Source of the DNA: Aeromicrobium choanae
Lineage (GTDB): Bacteria > Actinomycetota > Actinomycetes > Propionibacteriales > Nocardioidaceae
Assembly: GCF_900167475.1 (NCBI RefSeq)
Contig: NZ_LT796768.1
Location: forward strand, 2,914,001 to 2,978,000
Direction of reading: 5' to 3'
DNA: 64,000 bases
The position numbers and the translations under genes are program-made. Below are positions 27,525 through 36,142 of this stretch, piece by piece; positions within the stretch are counted from its first letter, which is position 1; each line of letters starts with the position of its first letter. Under the pieces are notes generated by a model. The model was not told the DNA's origin and ran no database searches. It saw only the letters and a program-made list of their open reading frames with translations.

Positions 27525-28853
27525 GTGACGGACATGGGGACGCCGGCCGGCGCGGCTGCGTCGATGGCTGGAGGCCGACCTCGGCGGCGGGTGCACCGGG
27601 CGTGGCTCGTCGCGGGGGTCACGTTCCTCGTGCTCCTGGCGTCGGCCGCGTTCCGGTCCAGCCTCGGCGTGATGCTGGTGCCCATCGAGGAGGACCTCGG
27701 CTGGAGCCGCACGGAGACGTCGATCGCCGTCTCGCTCAACCTCATCGTCTACGGTGTCGCGGCGCCGTTCGCCGCGGCCCTCCTCGAGCGGATCGGCGTC
27801 CGCCGCACCGCCGTCGCCGCCCTCCTGCTGATCGCCCTGGGCTGCCTCGCCTCCACCGTGATGACCGCGCCCTGGCAGCTCTCGGTGCTGTGGGGCCTCG
27901 TGATCGGCGTCGCCACCGGCTCGGTCGCGCTCGTGTTCGGCGCGATCGTCGTCAATCGCTGGTTCGTCGCTCGGCGGGGCCTCGTGCTGGGCATCCTGGG
28001 CGCCGCGTGGGCCACCGGGCAGCTCGTGTTCCTGCCGCTGCTGGCCGCGATCGTCGACGAGTTCGGGTGGCGCGCCGCGTCGCTGGCGATCGCGGGCTGC
28101 TGCGCGGCCCTGGTGCCCGTCGTCGCGGTGGTGCTGCGCGACCGCCCCTCCGACGTGGGCCTCGAGCCGTACGGCGGGATCGACGACGAGGCGGCCGCCG
28201 TCGTGCCGCAGACCGCGGGCGCCGCCGTCGTCCACGCGGTCACGGTGCTGCGCGAGGTTCTCCGGACGCGCTCGTTCCTCCTGCTCGCGGGCACCTTCTT
28301 CGTGTGCGGCTGGACCACGAACGGGATCATCAGCAGCCACTTCGTGCCCGCCGCCCACGACCACGGCATGCAGGCCACGACCGCGGCCGGGCTGCTGGCC
28401 GTGGTGGGCATCTTCGACATCGTCGGCACGATCGGCTCCGGCTGGCTGACCGACCGCTACGACCCGCGCCTCCTGCTGTCGGTCTACTACGCGCTGCGCG
28501 GCGTCGCGCTGCTGGCGGTGCCGGCGCTGCTCGGCCCGACGGTGGAGCCGCCGATGCTGGTGGTCGTGGCGCTGTTCGGCCTGGACTGGGTCGCCACGGT
28601 CCCGCCGACGGTGGTGCTGTGCCGGACCGCGTTCGGTCCCGAGCGGGGCGGCATCGTGTTCGGCTGGGTGTTCGCGGCGCACATGATCGGCGCCGGCGTC
28701 GCGGCCGCGGCCAGTGGCGCCCTGCGCGCGTCCTCGGGTGACTACACGTCGGCGTGGCTGCTGGCCGGAGCGCTCGCCGTGGCTGCGGCGGTGGGCAGCC
28801 TGCTGCTGCCGCGCCCCGTCACGGCGTCAGTGCCAGGTCCAGCACGACGCTGA
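27525..28853 (+). CDS. MFS transporter, monocarboxylate/oxalate-formate-like
   Basis: This 442-residue major facilitator protein has 12 predicted helices. The first half contains RSSLGVMLVPIEEDLGWSRTETSIAVSLNLIVYG. A mid-loop RDRPSDVGLEPYGG is characteristic of the monocarboxylate/OFA-like subfamily. GSGWLTDRYDPRLLL matches the internal motif A repeat. GTG 27525 with GAGAAGAGA upstream is preferred; ATG 27534 is possible. The substrate is unknown. It is an insertion between the DUF2752 gene and trpC, and its 3' end overlaps the convergent DUF4190-like gene by 35 bases. Confidence 0.85.
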   Translation: MTDMGTPAGAAASMAGGRPRRRVHRAWLVAGVTFLVLLASAAFRSSLGVMLVPIEEDLGWSRTETSIAVSLNLIVYGVAAPFAAALLERIGVRRTAVAALLLIALGCLASTVMTAPWQLSVLWGLVIGVATGSVALVFGAIVVNRWFVARRGLVLGILGAAWATGQLVFLPLLAAIVDEFGWRAASLAIAGCCAALVPVVAVVLRDRPSDVGLEPYGGIDDEAAAVVPQTAGAAVVHAVTVLREVLRTRSFLLLAGTFFVCGWTTNGIISSHFVPAAHDHGMQATTAAGLLAVVGIFDIVGTIGSGWLTDRYDPRLLLSVYYALRGVALLAVPALLGPTVEPPMLVVVALFGLDWVATVPPTVVLCRTAFGPERGGIVFGWVFAAHMIGAGVAAAASGALRASSGDYTSAWLLAGALAVAAAVGSLLLPRPVTASVPGPARR

Positions 28854-29154
28854 GGGCGCCGACGACGAGCGAGAGCGCGCCGATCACGATCGCGGCGACG
28901 CCCACCCAGTAGGCGGCGGTGGCCATCGAGGTGTCGGCGTACGGGCCGCCCCACTGCCGCGCGCGGTCGCGCTCACCCTTGGCCAGGATCATGGCCGCGA
29001 TGCCGCCGGCGATCGAGAACACCCCGCAGCAGCAGGAGAGGAACACGCTCACGATCGCGATGACCAGGGCCCACACGGCCTGGTTGTTGTCCGGCGCCGA
29101 GGGATACCCCTGGCCGTAGGGAGGCTGGCCGGGCGGCGGGGGATAGCTCGTCAC
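28819..29154 (-). CDS. Proline-rich N-terminus, two-helix DUF4190-like membrane protein
   Basis: This 111-residue protein has a Pro/Gly/Tyr-rich cytoplasmic start (SYPPPPGQPPYGQGYP). Two membrane helices follow: a cysteine-rich one (VSVFLSCCCGVFSIAGGIAAMIL) and VGVAAIVIGALSLVVGALSVVL. Such proteins are abundant in actinobacteria and have no assigned function. GTG 29154 lies 6 bases after TATGCT, giving a probable leaderless transcript. It is adjacent to a second Pro-rich membrane protein on the same strand but separated from it by a strong hairpin. Confidence 0.78.
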   Translation of the reverse strand: MTSYPPPPGQPPYGQGYPSAPDNNQAVWALVIAIVSVFLSCCCGVFSIAGGIAAMILAKGERDRARQWGGPYADTSMATAAYWVGVAAIVIGALSLVVGALSVVLDLALTP

Positions 29155-29168
29155 CCGCCGAGCATAGG

Positions 29169-29203
29169 ACGGCGCGGCCGGGCTGCTCGCCCGGCCGCGC
29201 CGT
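29169..29203. terminator. Strong hairpin between two minus-strand genes
   Basis: ACGGCGCGGCCGGGC (29169-29183) and its exact complement (29189-29203) form a perfect 15-bp GC-rich stem with a five-base loop. It lies 12 bases after the stop of the minus-strand gene at 29215-30084. No T-tract follows, as is common for actinobacterial terminators. Confidence 0.75.
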
Positions 29204-29214
29204 GTCCTGCCGTG

Positions 29215-30084
29215 TCAGGCGGCGACCGGCTGGTCGCGGAACTTCTTGTAGGCGTACGCCGTGGCGATCGTCACCACGGGGTAGGCGACCAGCAGGCCGA
29301 GGCCGCACAGGCACGCGCCGATCAGCACGATCACGAAGCTCAGCAGCGCCAGCAGCAGGGCCTGGCCGAGGTTGGCCGACACCAGCTTCACGCTCGACGT
29401 GATCGCGTCGACGGGGGACTGGTTCTCGTCCACGACGAACAGCAGCGCGAAGTACGACAGGAACGCGAAGATGATGCCCGGCAGGACGCACAGGACGAGG
29501 CCGATCGTGATGCCGATCGACACCAGCAGCGACGTCAGGATGACCGGCCCGACCGGCACCCGCGAGAACGTGTCGGCGAGCGAGAACGGCCGGCCCTCGG
29601 TCTCGTCGAGCGCGCCGCGGTAGATGAACGCGGAGATCACGTAGGTGGCCAGCGTCGAGAGCAGGTTCACCACGATGCTCGCGAAGTTGAACCCGGCGAA
29701 CGGGTTGGTCTCGTTCGCGTCGATGTCCGGCTGCACGAGGAAGCTGAAGAGGCCGAAGATCACCGAGACGGCGAAGATCGCCAGTCCGGCGATGATCCAC
29801 TGACCCGCGTTGGCGGAGAACTTGCGCCAGCCGTAGCCGATCGCGTCGGTCGGGCTGAAGGGCTCGATGAACCCCGAGCCGCCGGGCGGGGGAGGCGGGT
29901 ACCCGCCGGCGCCGTAGCCGGACGGGCCTCCGGGGGGAGGCGGGTAGCCGCCGCCGGACGCGTCACCGGGCGGGGGCGGCGGGTAGGAGGTGCCGCCGTA
30001 GGAGGGCGGGGGCGGCGGCGGGGGCGGGACGGGACCGTCCGGGGTCTCCGGGTCGGGTCCGGTGGGCGGCTCGTTGGTCGACAT
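29215..30084 (-). CDS. Pro-rich N-terminus, multi-helix membrane protein
   Basis: The protein has 289 residues. The first 75 are a low-complexity Pro/Gly/Tyr segment. Then FSPTDAIGYGWRKFSANAGQW leads into about six helices, including VILTSLLVSIGITIGLVLCVLPGIIFAFLSYFALLFV. Glycerophosphoryl-diesterase-membrane-domain or DUF975-like proteins share this architecture. No enzyme domain is present. ATG 30084 is 7 bases after TATGCT (30092-30097, minus strand), consistent with leaderless transcription. The gene is divergent from trpC. Confidence 0.78.
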   Translation of the reverse strand: MSTNEPPTGPDPETPDGPVPPPPPPPPSYGGTSYPPPPPGDASGGGYPPPPGGPSGYGAGGYPPPPPGGSGFIEPFSPTDAIGYGWRKFSANAGQWIIAGLAIFAVSVIFGLFSFLVQPDIDANETNPFAGFNFASIVVNLLSTLATYVISAFIYRGALDETEGRPFSLADTFSRVPVGPVILTSLLVSIGITIGLVLCVLPGIIFAFLSYFALLFVVDENQSPVDAITSSVKLVSANLGQALLLALLSFVIVLIGACLCGLGLLVAYPVVTIATAYAYKKFRDQPVAA

Positions 30085-30196
30085 ACGGGCGAGCATAGGG
30101 AGGATCGGGCGCTCCGTACACCGTGCGGATCATCGATCCTGCCAGTGATGCTGTCTCGAAACGGAGGGTGCGTGCCGCTTGACCACGGCGCGGGGA

Positions 30197-30202
30197 TACG
30201 CT
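30197..30202 (+). promoter_or_regulatory. Putative -10 element for trpC
   Basis: TACGCT is the best promoter-like hexamer upstream of trpC. TTGACC at 30179-30184 resembles a -35 but is only 12 bases away, too close for a standard spacer. The leader of about 40 bases ends in GGGGAAGGGAG. I found no Trp-rich leader peptide or attenuator hairpin. Confidence 0.4.
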
Positions 30203-30248
30203 GGAGGTCAGTTCGGAGCCGAGTCCCGACAGGGGAAGGGAGAGTGCG

Positions 30249-31064
30249 ATGACCGTACTCGACGACATCCTCGCGGGGGTGGCCGAGGACCTGGCCGAGC
30301 GACAGAGCCGGGTGTCCCTGGACGACCTCAAGCGTCAGGCCGACAAGCAGCCCCCCGCACTGGACCCCATGCCGGCGTTCCGGGCCGAAGGCGTCTCGGT
30401 GATCGCCGAGGTGAAGCGGTCGAGCCCCAGCCTGGGCGCGCTCGCCGACATCAAGAACCCCGCCCAGCTCGCCGCGGACTACGCGGCCGGCGGCGCCGCC
30501 GCGATCAGCGTGCTCACCGAGCAGCGTCGCTTCAACGGCACCCTCGACGACCTGCGTGCCGTGCGCGGCCAGGTCGACGTGCCGGTGCTGCGCAAGGACT
30601 TCATCACCACGTCGTACCAGCTGTGGGAGGCCCGGGCCGCCGGTGCCGACATGGCGCTGCTGATCGTGGCCGCTCTCGACCAGAACGCGCTGGAGTCGCT
30701 GATCGACCGCGCTCGGTCGATCGGCCTGACCCCGCTGATCGAGGTCCACGACGAGGCCGAGGTGCGCCGCGCCCTCGACGCCGACGCCGACCTCATCGGC
30801 GTGAACGCTCGCAACCTCAAGACGCTCGAGGTCGACCGCCAGACGTTCGAGCGGCTCGCCCCCCACATCCCCGACTCGGTGGTGAAGGTCGCCGAGTCCG
30901 GCGTCCGCGGGCCGCACGACGTGATCGAGTACGCGCGCTTCGGCGCCAACGTCGTGCTCGTCGGCGAGACCCTCGTCAAGGGCGACGACCCTCGCGCCAC
31001 CGTGGCGGACCTGGTCGCGGCCGGCTCCCATCCGGCGCTGCAGCATCGATGGCAGCCGAGCTGA
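30249..31064 (+). CDS. trpC: Indole-3-glycerol phosphate synthase
   Basis: This 271-residue (beta/alpha)8 enzyme closes CdRP to indole-3-glycerol phosphate. Family blocks are [13 protein letters not shown] with the catalytic lysine, [61 protein letters not shown], and [11 protein letters not shown]. No TrpF domain is fused, so PRA isomerase activity must come from elsewhere, most likely PriA. It is the first gene of the trpC-trpB-trpA run. Confidence 0.97.
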   Translation: MTVLDDILAGVAEDLAERQSRVSLDDLKRQADKQPPALDPMPAFRAEGVSVIAEVKRSSPSLGALADIKNPAQLAADYAAGGAAAISVLTEQRRFNGTLDDLRAVRGQVDVPVLRKDFITTSYQLWEARAAGADMALLIVAALDQNALESLIDRARSIGLTPLIEVHDEAEVRRALDADADLIGVNARNLKTLEVDRQTFERLAPHIPDSVVKVAESGVRGPHDVIEYARFGANVVLVGETLVKGDDPRATVADLVAAGSHPALQHRWQPS

Positions 31065-31103
31065 ACCCACCAGCTCCCTGCCGACCCCTCACCCAGGACG
31101 ACC

Positions 31104-32347
<1,244 letters not shown>

Positions 32348-32351
<4 letters not shown>

Positions 32352-32434
32352 GCGAGCGCGAGCGAGTGAACGAATCCGGCGCACACATCGCGCCGCCGAC
32401 CTATCCTGCTCTTCCAGAGGCGGTGGCGCGATGA
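32348..32434 (+). CDS. Putative 28-codon ORF bridging trpB and trpA
   Basis: This 28-residue frame begins [11 protein letters not shown] and ends LPEAVAR. Its ATG overlaps the trpB stop (ATGA at 32348), and its TGA overlaps the trpA ATG (ATGA at 32431). It therefore joins the two genes with no untranslated base. No ribosome-binding site stands out, and TATCCT at 32402 could be a separate trpA promoter. It may keep ribosomes running from trpB into trpA, or encode a true micropeptide. Streptomyces has a small trpX gene in its trp operon, but between other genes; homology is not claimed. Confidence 0.5.
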
Positions 32435-33225
32435 CGGTGATTGACGAGCTGTTCGAGCGCACGCGCGCCGAGAACCGCGCGGCCCTCGTGGGCTACCTGC
32501 CCGCCGGGTTCCCCACGGTGGACGGCTCCATCGCGGCCATCGGCGCCATGATCGAGGCCGGCGTGGACCTGGTCGAGGTGGGCCTGCCCTACAGCGATCC
32601 GGTGATGGACGGTCCCACGATCCAGGCCGCCGCGGAGGCCGCGCTGGTCAACGGCACCCGGGTCGACGACGTGTTCCGCGTCGTGGAGGCCTCGGCCGCC
32701 GGCGCTCCCACCGTGGTCATGACCTACTGGAACCCGGTCGAGCGCCGCGGCGTCGACCGGTTCGCCGCCGACCTCGCCGCCGCCGGGGGAGCCGGAATCA
32801 TCACGCCCGACCTCATTCCCGACGAGGCCATCGACTGGGAGCGCGCCTCCCGCGAGCAGGGCCTGGACCGCGTCTACCTCGTGTCGCCGTCGTCGTCCGA
32901 CGAGCGACTGGCGATGACGGCCGAGGCCGCCAGCGGCTTCATCTACGCCACCGCGGTCATGGGCGTCACGGGACAGCGCGAGCAGACCAGCAGCCTCGCG
33001 CCCGAGCTGGTCGGCCGGCTGCGCAAGGTCACCGACAAGCCCGTCGGCGTGGGGCTCGGCGTCAGCAACGGCGCCCAGGCCCACGAGATCGCCGCGTTCG
33101 CCGACGCGGTGATCGTGGGTTCGGCGCTCGTGCGCTGCCTGCTCGACCAGCCCGACGAGGCCTCCGGGCTCGCGGCGATCCGCGACCTCGTGACCGACCT
33201 GCGCACCGGCGTCGAGCGGGACTGA
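32431..33225 (+). CDS. trpA: Tryptophan synthase alpha subunit
   Basis: This 264-residue (beta/alpha)8 subunit cleaves indole-3-glycerol phosphate to indole. The catalytic Glu and Asp lie in DLVEVGLPYSDPVMDGPTIQ, where the usual GxPxSDP signature is complete. VMTYWNPV, GIITPDLIPDEA, and VGLGVSNGAQ for phosphate binding are present. The ATG overlaps the stop of the upstream 28-codon ORF; CCAGAGG lies upstream as a weak ribosome-binding site. lgt starts 1 base after its stop. Confidence 0.96.
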   Translation: MTVIDELFERTRAENRAALVGYLPAGFPTVDGSIAAIGAMIEAGVDLVEVGLPYSDPVMDGPTIQAAAEAALVNGTRVDDVFRVVEASAAGAPTVVMTYWNPVERRGVDRFAADLAAAGGAGIITPDLIPDEAIDWERASREQGLDRVYLVSPSSSDERLAMTAEAASGFIYATAVMGVTGQREQTSSLAPELVGRLRKVTDKPVGVGLGVSNGAQAHEIAAFADAVIVGSALVRCLLDQPDEASGLAAIRDLVTDLRTGVERD

Positions 33226-33226
33226 C

Positions 33227-34066
33227 ATGACCATCGCCGCCTACATCCCCTCGCCCGAGCAGGCCGTCTGGCACCTCGGGCCGCTGCCCCTGCGGGCCTA
33301 CGCGCTGTGCATCATCGCCGGCGTCTTCGCCGCCATCTGGATCGCCGAGCGGCGCTACGTGGCTGCCGGAGGCCGTCCCGGCGCGATCGGCGACGTGGCG
33401 ATCTGGGCCGTGCCGTTCGGCATCATCGGCGGACGGATCTACCACGTCCTCACCGACCCCCAGCTCTACTTCGGCGACGGTCGCGACCCGATCGACGCGC
33501 TGAAGATCTGGGAGGGCGGCCTGGGCATCTGGGGCGCCATCGCGTTCGGCGGCCTGGGCGCGTGGATCGCGTGCCGACGGTACGACATCGACTTCCTGAA
33601 GATGGCCGACGCCCTGGCGCCCGGACTTCTCGTCGCGCAGGCGATCGGACGACTCGGCAACTACTTCAACCAGGAGCTCTTCGGCCGTCCCACCACGGTG
33701 CCGTGGGCCCTGGAGATCTCCGAGCGGCACCGTCCCGACGGCTTCGAGCAGTTCGCCACGTTCCACCCGACGTTCCTCTACGAGGCACTGTGGAACCTGG
33801 CGGCCGCGGCGCTGCTCGTGTGGCTGGGCAAGCGCTTCGCGCTGACGCACGGACGGGTCTTCGCGCTCTACGTCATGCTCTACACCCTCGGGCGCGGCTG
33901 GATCGAGTCCCTGCGGATCGACACGGTGAACCACATCGGGCCGTTCCGGCTGAACATCTGGACCTCGATCGTGGTGTTCTGCCTGGCCCTGGCCTACTTC
34001 GTGTGGGCCGGCCGCCGGTACCGCGAGAGCCCTGAGCGTGACGTTTCCGGGGCCGACGCGCCGTAG
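33227..34066 (+). CDS. lgt: Prolipoprotein diacylglyceryl transferase
   Basis: This 279-residue membrane enzyme transfers diacylglycerol to the lipobox cysteine. It has seven helices and the Lgt signature GRLGNYFNQELFGRP. GGLGIWGA and the essential arginine region LGRGWIESLRID are also present. trpA-lgt linkage is usual in actinobacteria. The last ten codons (ERDVSGADAP) and the TAG come from palindromic repeat copy C. The natural C terminus was probably altered by the repeat. It acts before LspA on prolipoproteins. Confidence 0.96.
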   Translation: MTIAAYIPSPEQAVWHLGPLPLRAYALCIIAGVFAAIWIAERRYVAAGGRPGAIGDVAIWAVPFGIIGGRIYHVLTDPQLYFGDGRDPIDALKIWEGGLGIWGAIAFGGLGAWIACRRYDIDFLKMADALAPGLLVAQAIGRLGNYFNQELFGRPTTVPWALEISERHRPDGFEQFATFHPTFLYEALWNLAAAALLVWLGKRFALTHGRVFALYVMLYTLGRGWIESLRIDTVNHIGPFRLNIWTSIVVFCLALAYFVWAGRRYRESPERDVSGADAP

Positions 34067-34095
34067 GCGACCCCCGGAACGTCACTGCCAGCGCT
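34034..34095. repeat. Palindromic repeat element, copy C
   Basis: GTGACGTT (34038-34045) pairs with AACGTCAC (34078-34085). CCGGGG pairs with CCCCGG inside, and the right side continues TGCCAGCGCT as in copy B. Orientation matches copy A. The left end encodes the lgt C terminus, and the right end stops 4 bases before the minus-strand MT0933-like gene. It sits exactly at a convergent junction, so a bidirectional terminator role is possible. Confidence 0.82.
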
Positions 34096-34098
34096 TCC

Positions 34099-34320
34099 TC
34101 AGGCCTTCGGGTCGTCCTCGAGCCGGTCCGCGGCCTCCTTGAGCTTGGCGGCGGCGTCGTCGATCTTCTCGGTGAACTTGCCGTCGGTGGCCTTGTCGGC
34201 GAGGTCCGCGACCTTGTCGATCGCGGCGTCGATGTCCTCGTCGTGCTGCGCCGCCTCCTCCTTGGCCCGATCGACTAGCTGCTCGACGTCCTTGCCCTTG
34301 AACTTGTCCAGGAAGCCCAT
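34099..34320 (-). CDS. MT0933-type antitoxin-like small acidic helical protein
   Basis: This 73-residue protein starts MGFLDKFKGK and continues with acidic amphipathic helices (AIDKVADLADKATDGKFTEKI, then AAAKLKEAADRLEDDP). This resembles the MT0933/Rv0909 antitoxin family, whose members begin similarly and repeat the TDGKFxEKID pattern. ATG 34320 has GAGAGGG upstream. No toxin gene is adjacent: lgt is convergent and miaA divergent. It is therefore probably an orphan or has another role. Longer in-frame starts run opposite miaA and are rejected. Confidence 0.75.
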   Translation of the reverse strand: MGFLDKFKGKDVEQLVDRAKEEAAQHDEDIDAAIDKVADLADKATDGKFTEKIDDAAAKLKEAADRLEDDPKA

Positions 34321-34411
34321 GGATGGCCCTCTCGTCCGTGACGGGACCGTGCATCGGTCCCGGACGTCACGGTACTTCGGCTCGGCGGACCCCGCCTGAA
34401 AGACTGGGACC

Positions 34412-35320
34412 ATGAGACCGAGCCGCCCCGTCGTCGCCGTCGTGGGCCCTACCGCCTCGGGCAAGACGCGGCTCTCGGTCGGTCTGGCTCGCGCCGTGGG
34501 CGGCGAGATCGTCAACGCCGACTCCGTGCAGCTGTACCGCGGCATGGACGTGGGCAGCGCCAAGGCCACCGAGGAGGAGCGTGACGGCGTCCCGCACCAC
34601 CTTCTGGACGTCCTCGACCCGTCCCAGGAGGCGAGCGTCGCGGCATTCCAGCGCGAGGCGCGAGCCGTGATCGAGCAGGTCCGTGGCCGGGACGCCGTGC
34701 CGATCCTCGTGGGTGGCTCGTCGCTGTACGTGCGCGCCGTGCTCGACCCGTTGGACTTCCCGGGCACCGACCCGGAGGTGCGCCGCCGCTGGACCGAGCG
34801 CCTCGACGCTTTCGGCCCCGAGGCGCTCCACACGGAGCTGCTCGCCCGTGACCCCGAGGCCGCCGCGGCGATCCTGCCGACGAACGGACGCCGGATCGTG
34901 CGCGCCCTGGAGGTGGGCGAGCTGACGGGCAGGCCGTTCGTCGCCACGATGCCCGCCCCGGTGTCGATCTACCCGGAGGTCGTGATGATCGGCCTCGACG
35001 TGCCGCGCGACGTGCTCGACGCGCGCATCGACGCCCGGGTCGACGCGATGTGGGCCGACGACCTCGTCGAGGAGGTCACGGGACTGCCCGGCCTCGCCGG
35101 CTCGCCCACGGCCTCGCGGGCGCTCGGCTACCAGCAGGTGCTGGCGATGCTGGCCGGTGAGATGACCGAGGACGAGGCCCGCGCCGAGACGAAGTCCGGC
35201 ACGCGGCGATTCGCGCGGCGCCAGGACCGGATGATGCGCAAGGATCCGCGGATCCACTGGCTGCCCTTCGACGACCCCGACCTGCTCGGGCGTGCGGTGG
35301 CGCTCGTCGAACACCCGTAG
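34412..35320 (+). CDS. miaA: tRNA dimethylallyltransferase
   Basis: This 302-residue P-loop enzyme isopentenylates A37 of tRNAs reading UNN codons. VVGPTASGKTRLSVGLA is the Walker A, followed by VNADSVQLYRGMDVGSAK and PHHLLDVLDP. VGGSSLYVRAVLD is also present, and TKSGTRRFARRQDRMMRKDPRIHWL closes the protein. AAGACT lies 6 bases upstream of the ATG. Its stop codon TAG is part of the dapF -10 hexamer. Confidence 0.96.
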   Translation: MRPSRPVVAVVGPTASGKTRLSVGLARAVGGEIVNADSVQLYRGMDVGSAKATEEERDGVPHHLLDVLDPSQEASVAAFQREARAVIEQVRGRDAVPILVGGSSLYVRAVLDPLDFPGTDPEVRRRWTERLDAFGPEALHTELLARDPEAAAAILPTNGRRIVRALEVGELTGRPFVATMPAPVSIYPEVVMIGLDVPRDVLDARIDARVDAMWADDLVEEVTGLPGLAGSPTASRALGYQQVLAMLAGEMTEDEARAETKSGTRRFARRQDRMMRKDPRIHWLPFDDPDLLGRAVALVEHP

Positions 35321-35329
35321 GCTGGGGAC

Positions 35330-36142
35330 ATGGAATTCACGTGGTTCAAGGGGCACGGCACCGAGAACGACTTCGTGCTGCTGCCCGACCACGACGGCAC
35401 CCTGCACGGTGACCTCGACCCGGCGTTCGTGGCCGCCCTGTGCGACCGGCGCCGCGGCATCGGCGCCGACGGCGTCATGCGCGTCGTGCGGTGCACCGCG
35501 CTGGGCCACAACTCGCCCGCCGAGTGGTTCATGGACTACCGCAACGCCGACGGCTCGCTGAGCCAGATGTGTGGCAACGGCATCCGCGTGTTCGCACGCC
35601 ACCTGCTCGAGCAGGGCCTGGTCGAGGGGCCCGAGTTCCCGATCGACACGCGCGACGGACTCAAGTTCCTCTCCGTCGTCGGCGACGAGATCGCGGTCGA
35701 CATGGGCGCCTTCACCACCGGAACCCACTCCAAGGTCTCCGCCGCCGGCCAGACCTGGGAGGCGCTCGAGGTGCACACCGGCAACCCGCACGCCGTCGCG
35801 TTCGTCGACCGCGTGCACGATGCCGGCACCCTCCTGGAGCAGCCCGCGTTCTCCGAGTCGGTCTACCCCGAGGGCGTGAACATCGAGTTCGTCGAGCGGC
35901 GCGGCACCCACCACGTGGCGATGCGCGTTCACGAGCGCGGCTCGGGCGAGACCCGCTCCTGCGGCACCGGCGCGTGCGCCGCGGCGATCGCCACGGCGCG
36001 TGCCGACGGAGCACACGATCCCACCGAGTACCGGGTCGACGTGCCCGGCGGAACCCTGCACGTGACCGTCGAGCCGGAGCGCACCGTCCTGCGAGGGCCG
36101 GCCGTCATCGTGGCCGGCGGAACGATGGAGTGGCGCGGATGA
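35330..36142 (+). CDS. dapF: Diaminopimelate epimerase
   Basis: This 270-residue cofactor-independent epimerase converts LL- to meso-diaminopimelate for lysine and peptidoglycan. The two catalytic cysteines are in SQMCGNGIRVFARHL and TRSCGTGACAAAIA. FTWFKGHGTENDFVLLPD is the conserved start. TAGGCT (35318-35323) ends 6 bases before the ATG, suggesting a leaderless transcript that begins at the end of miaA. The stop overlaps the hflX start (ATGA). Confidence 0.97.
   Translation: MEFTWFKGHGTENDFVLLPDHDGTLHGDLDPAFVAALCDRRRGIGADGVMRVVRCTALGHNSPAEWFMDYRNADGSLSQMCGNGIRVFARHLLEQGLVEGPEFPIDTRDGLKFLSVVGDEIAVDMGAFTTGTHSKVSAAGQTWEALEVHTGNPHAVAFVDRVHDAGTLLEQPAFSESVYPEGVNIEFVERRGTHHVAMRVHERGSGETRSCGTGACAAAIATARADGAHDPTEYRVDVPGGTLHVTVEPERTVLRGPAVIVAGGTMEWRG

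Noticed and set aside
30203-30248. Trp attenuator before trpC
   Set aside because: There is no short Trp-rich ORF and no competing hairpins in the 40-base leader.
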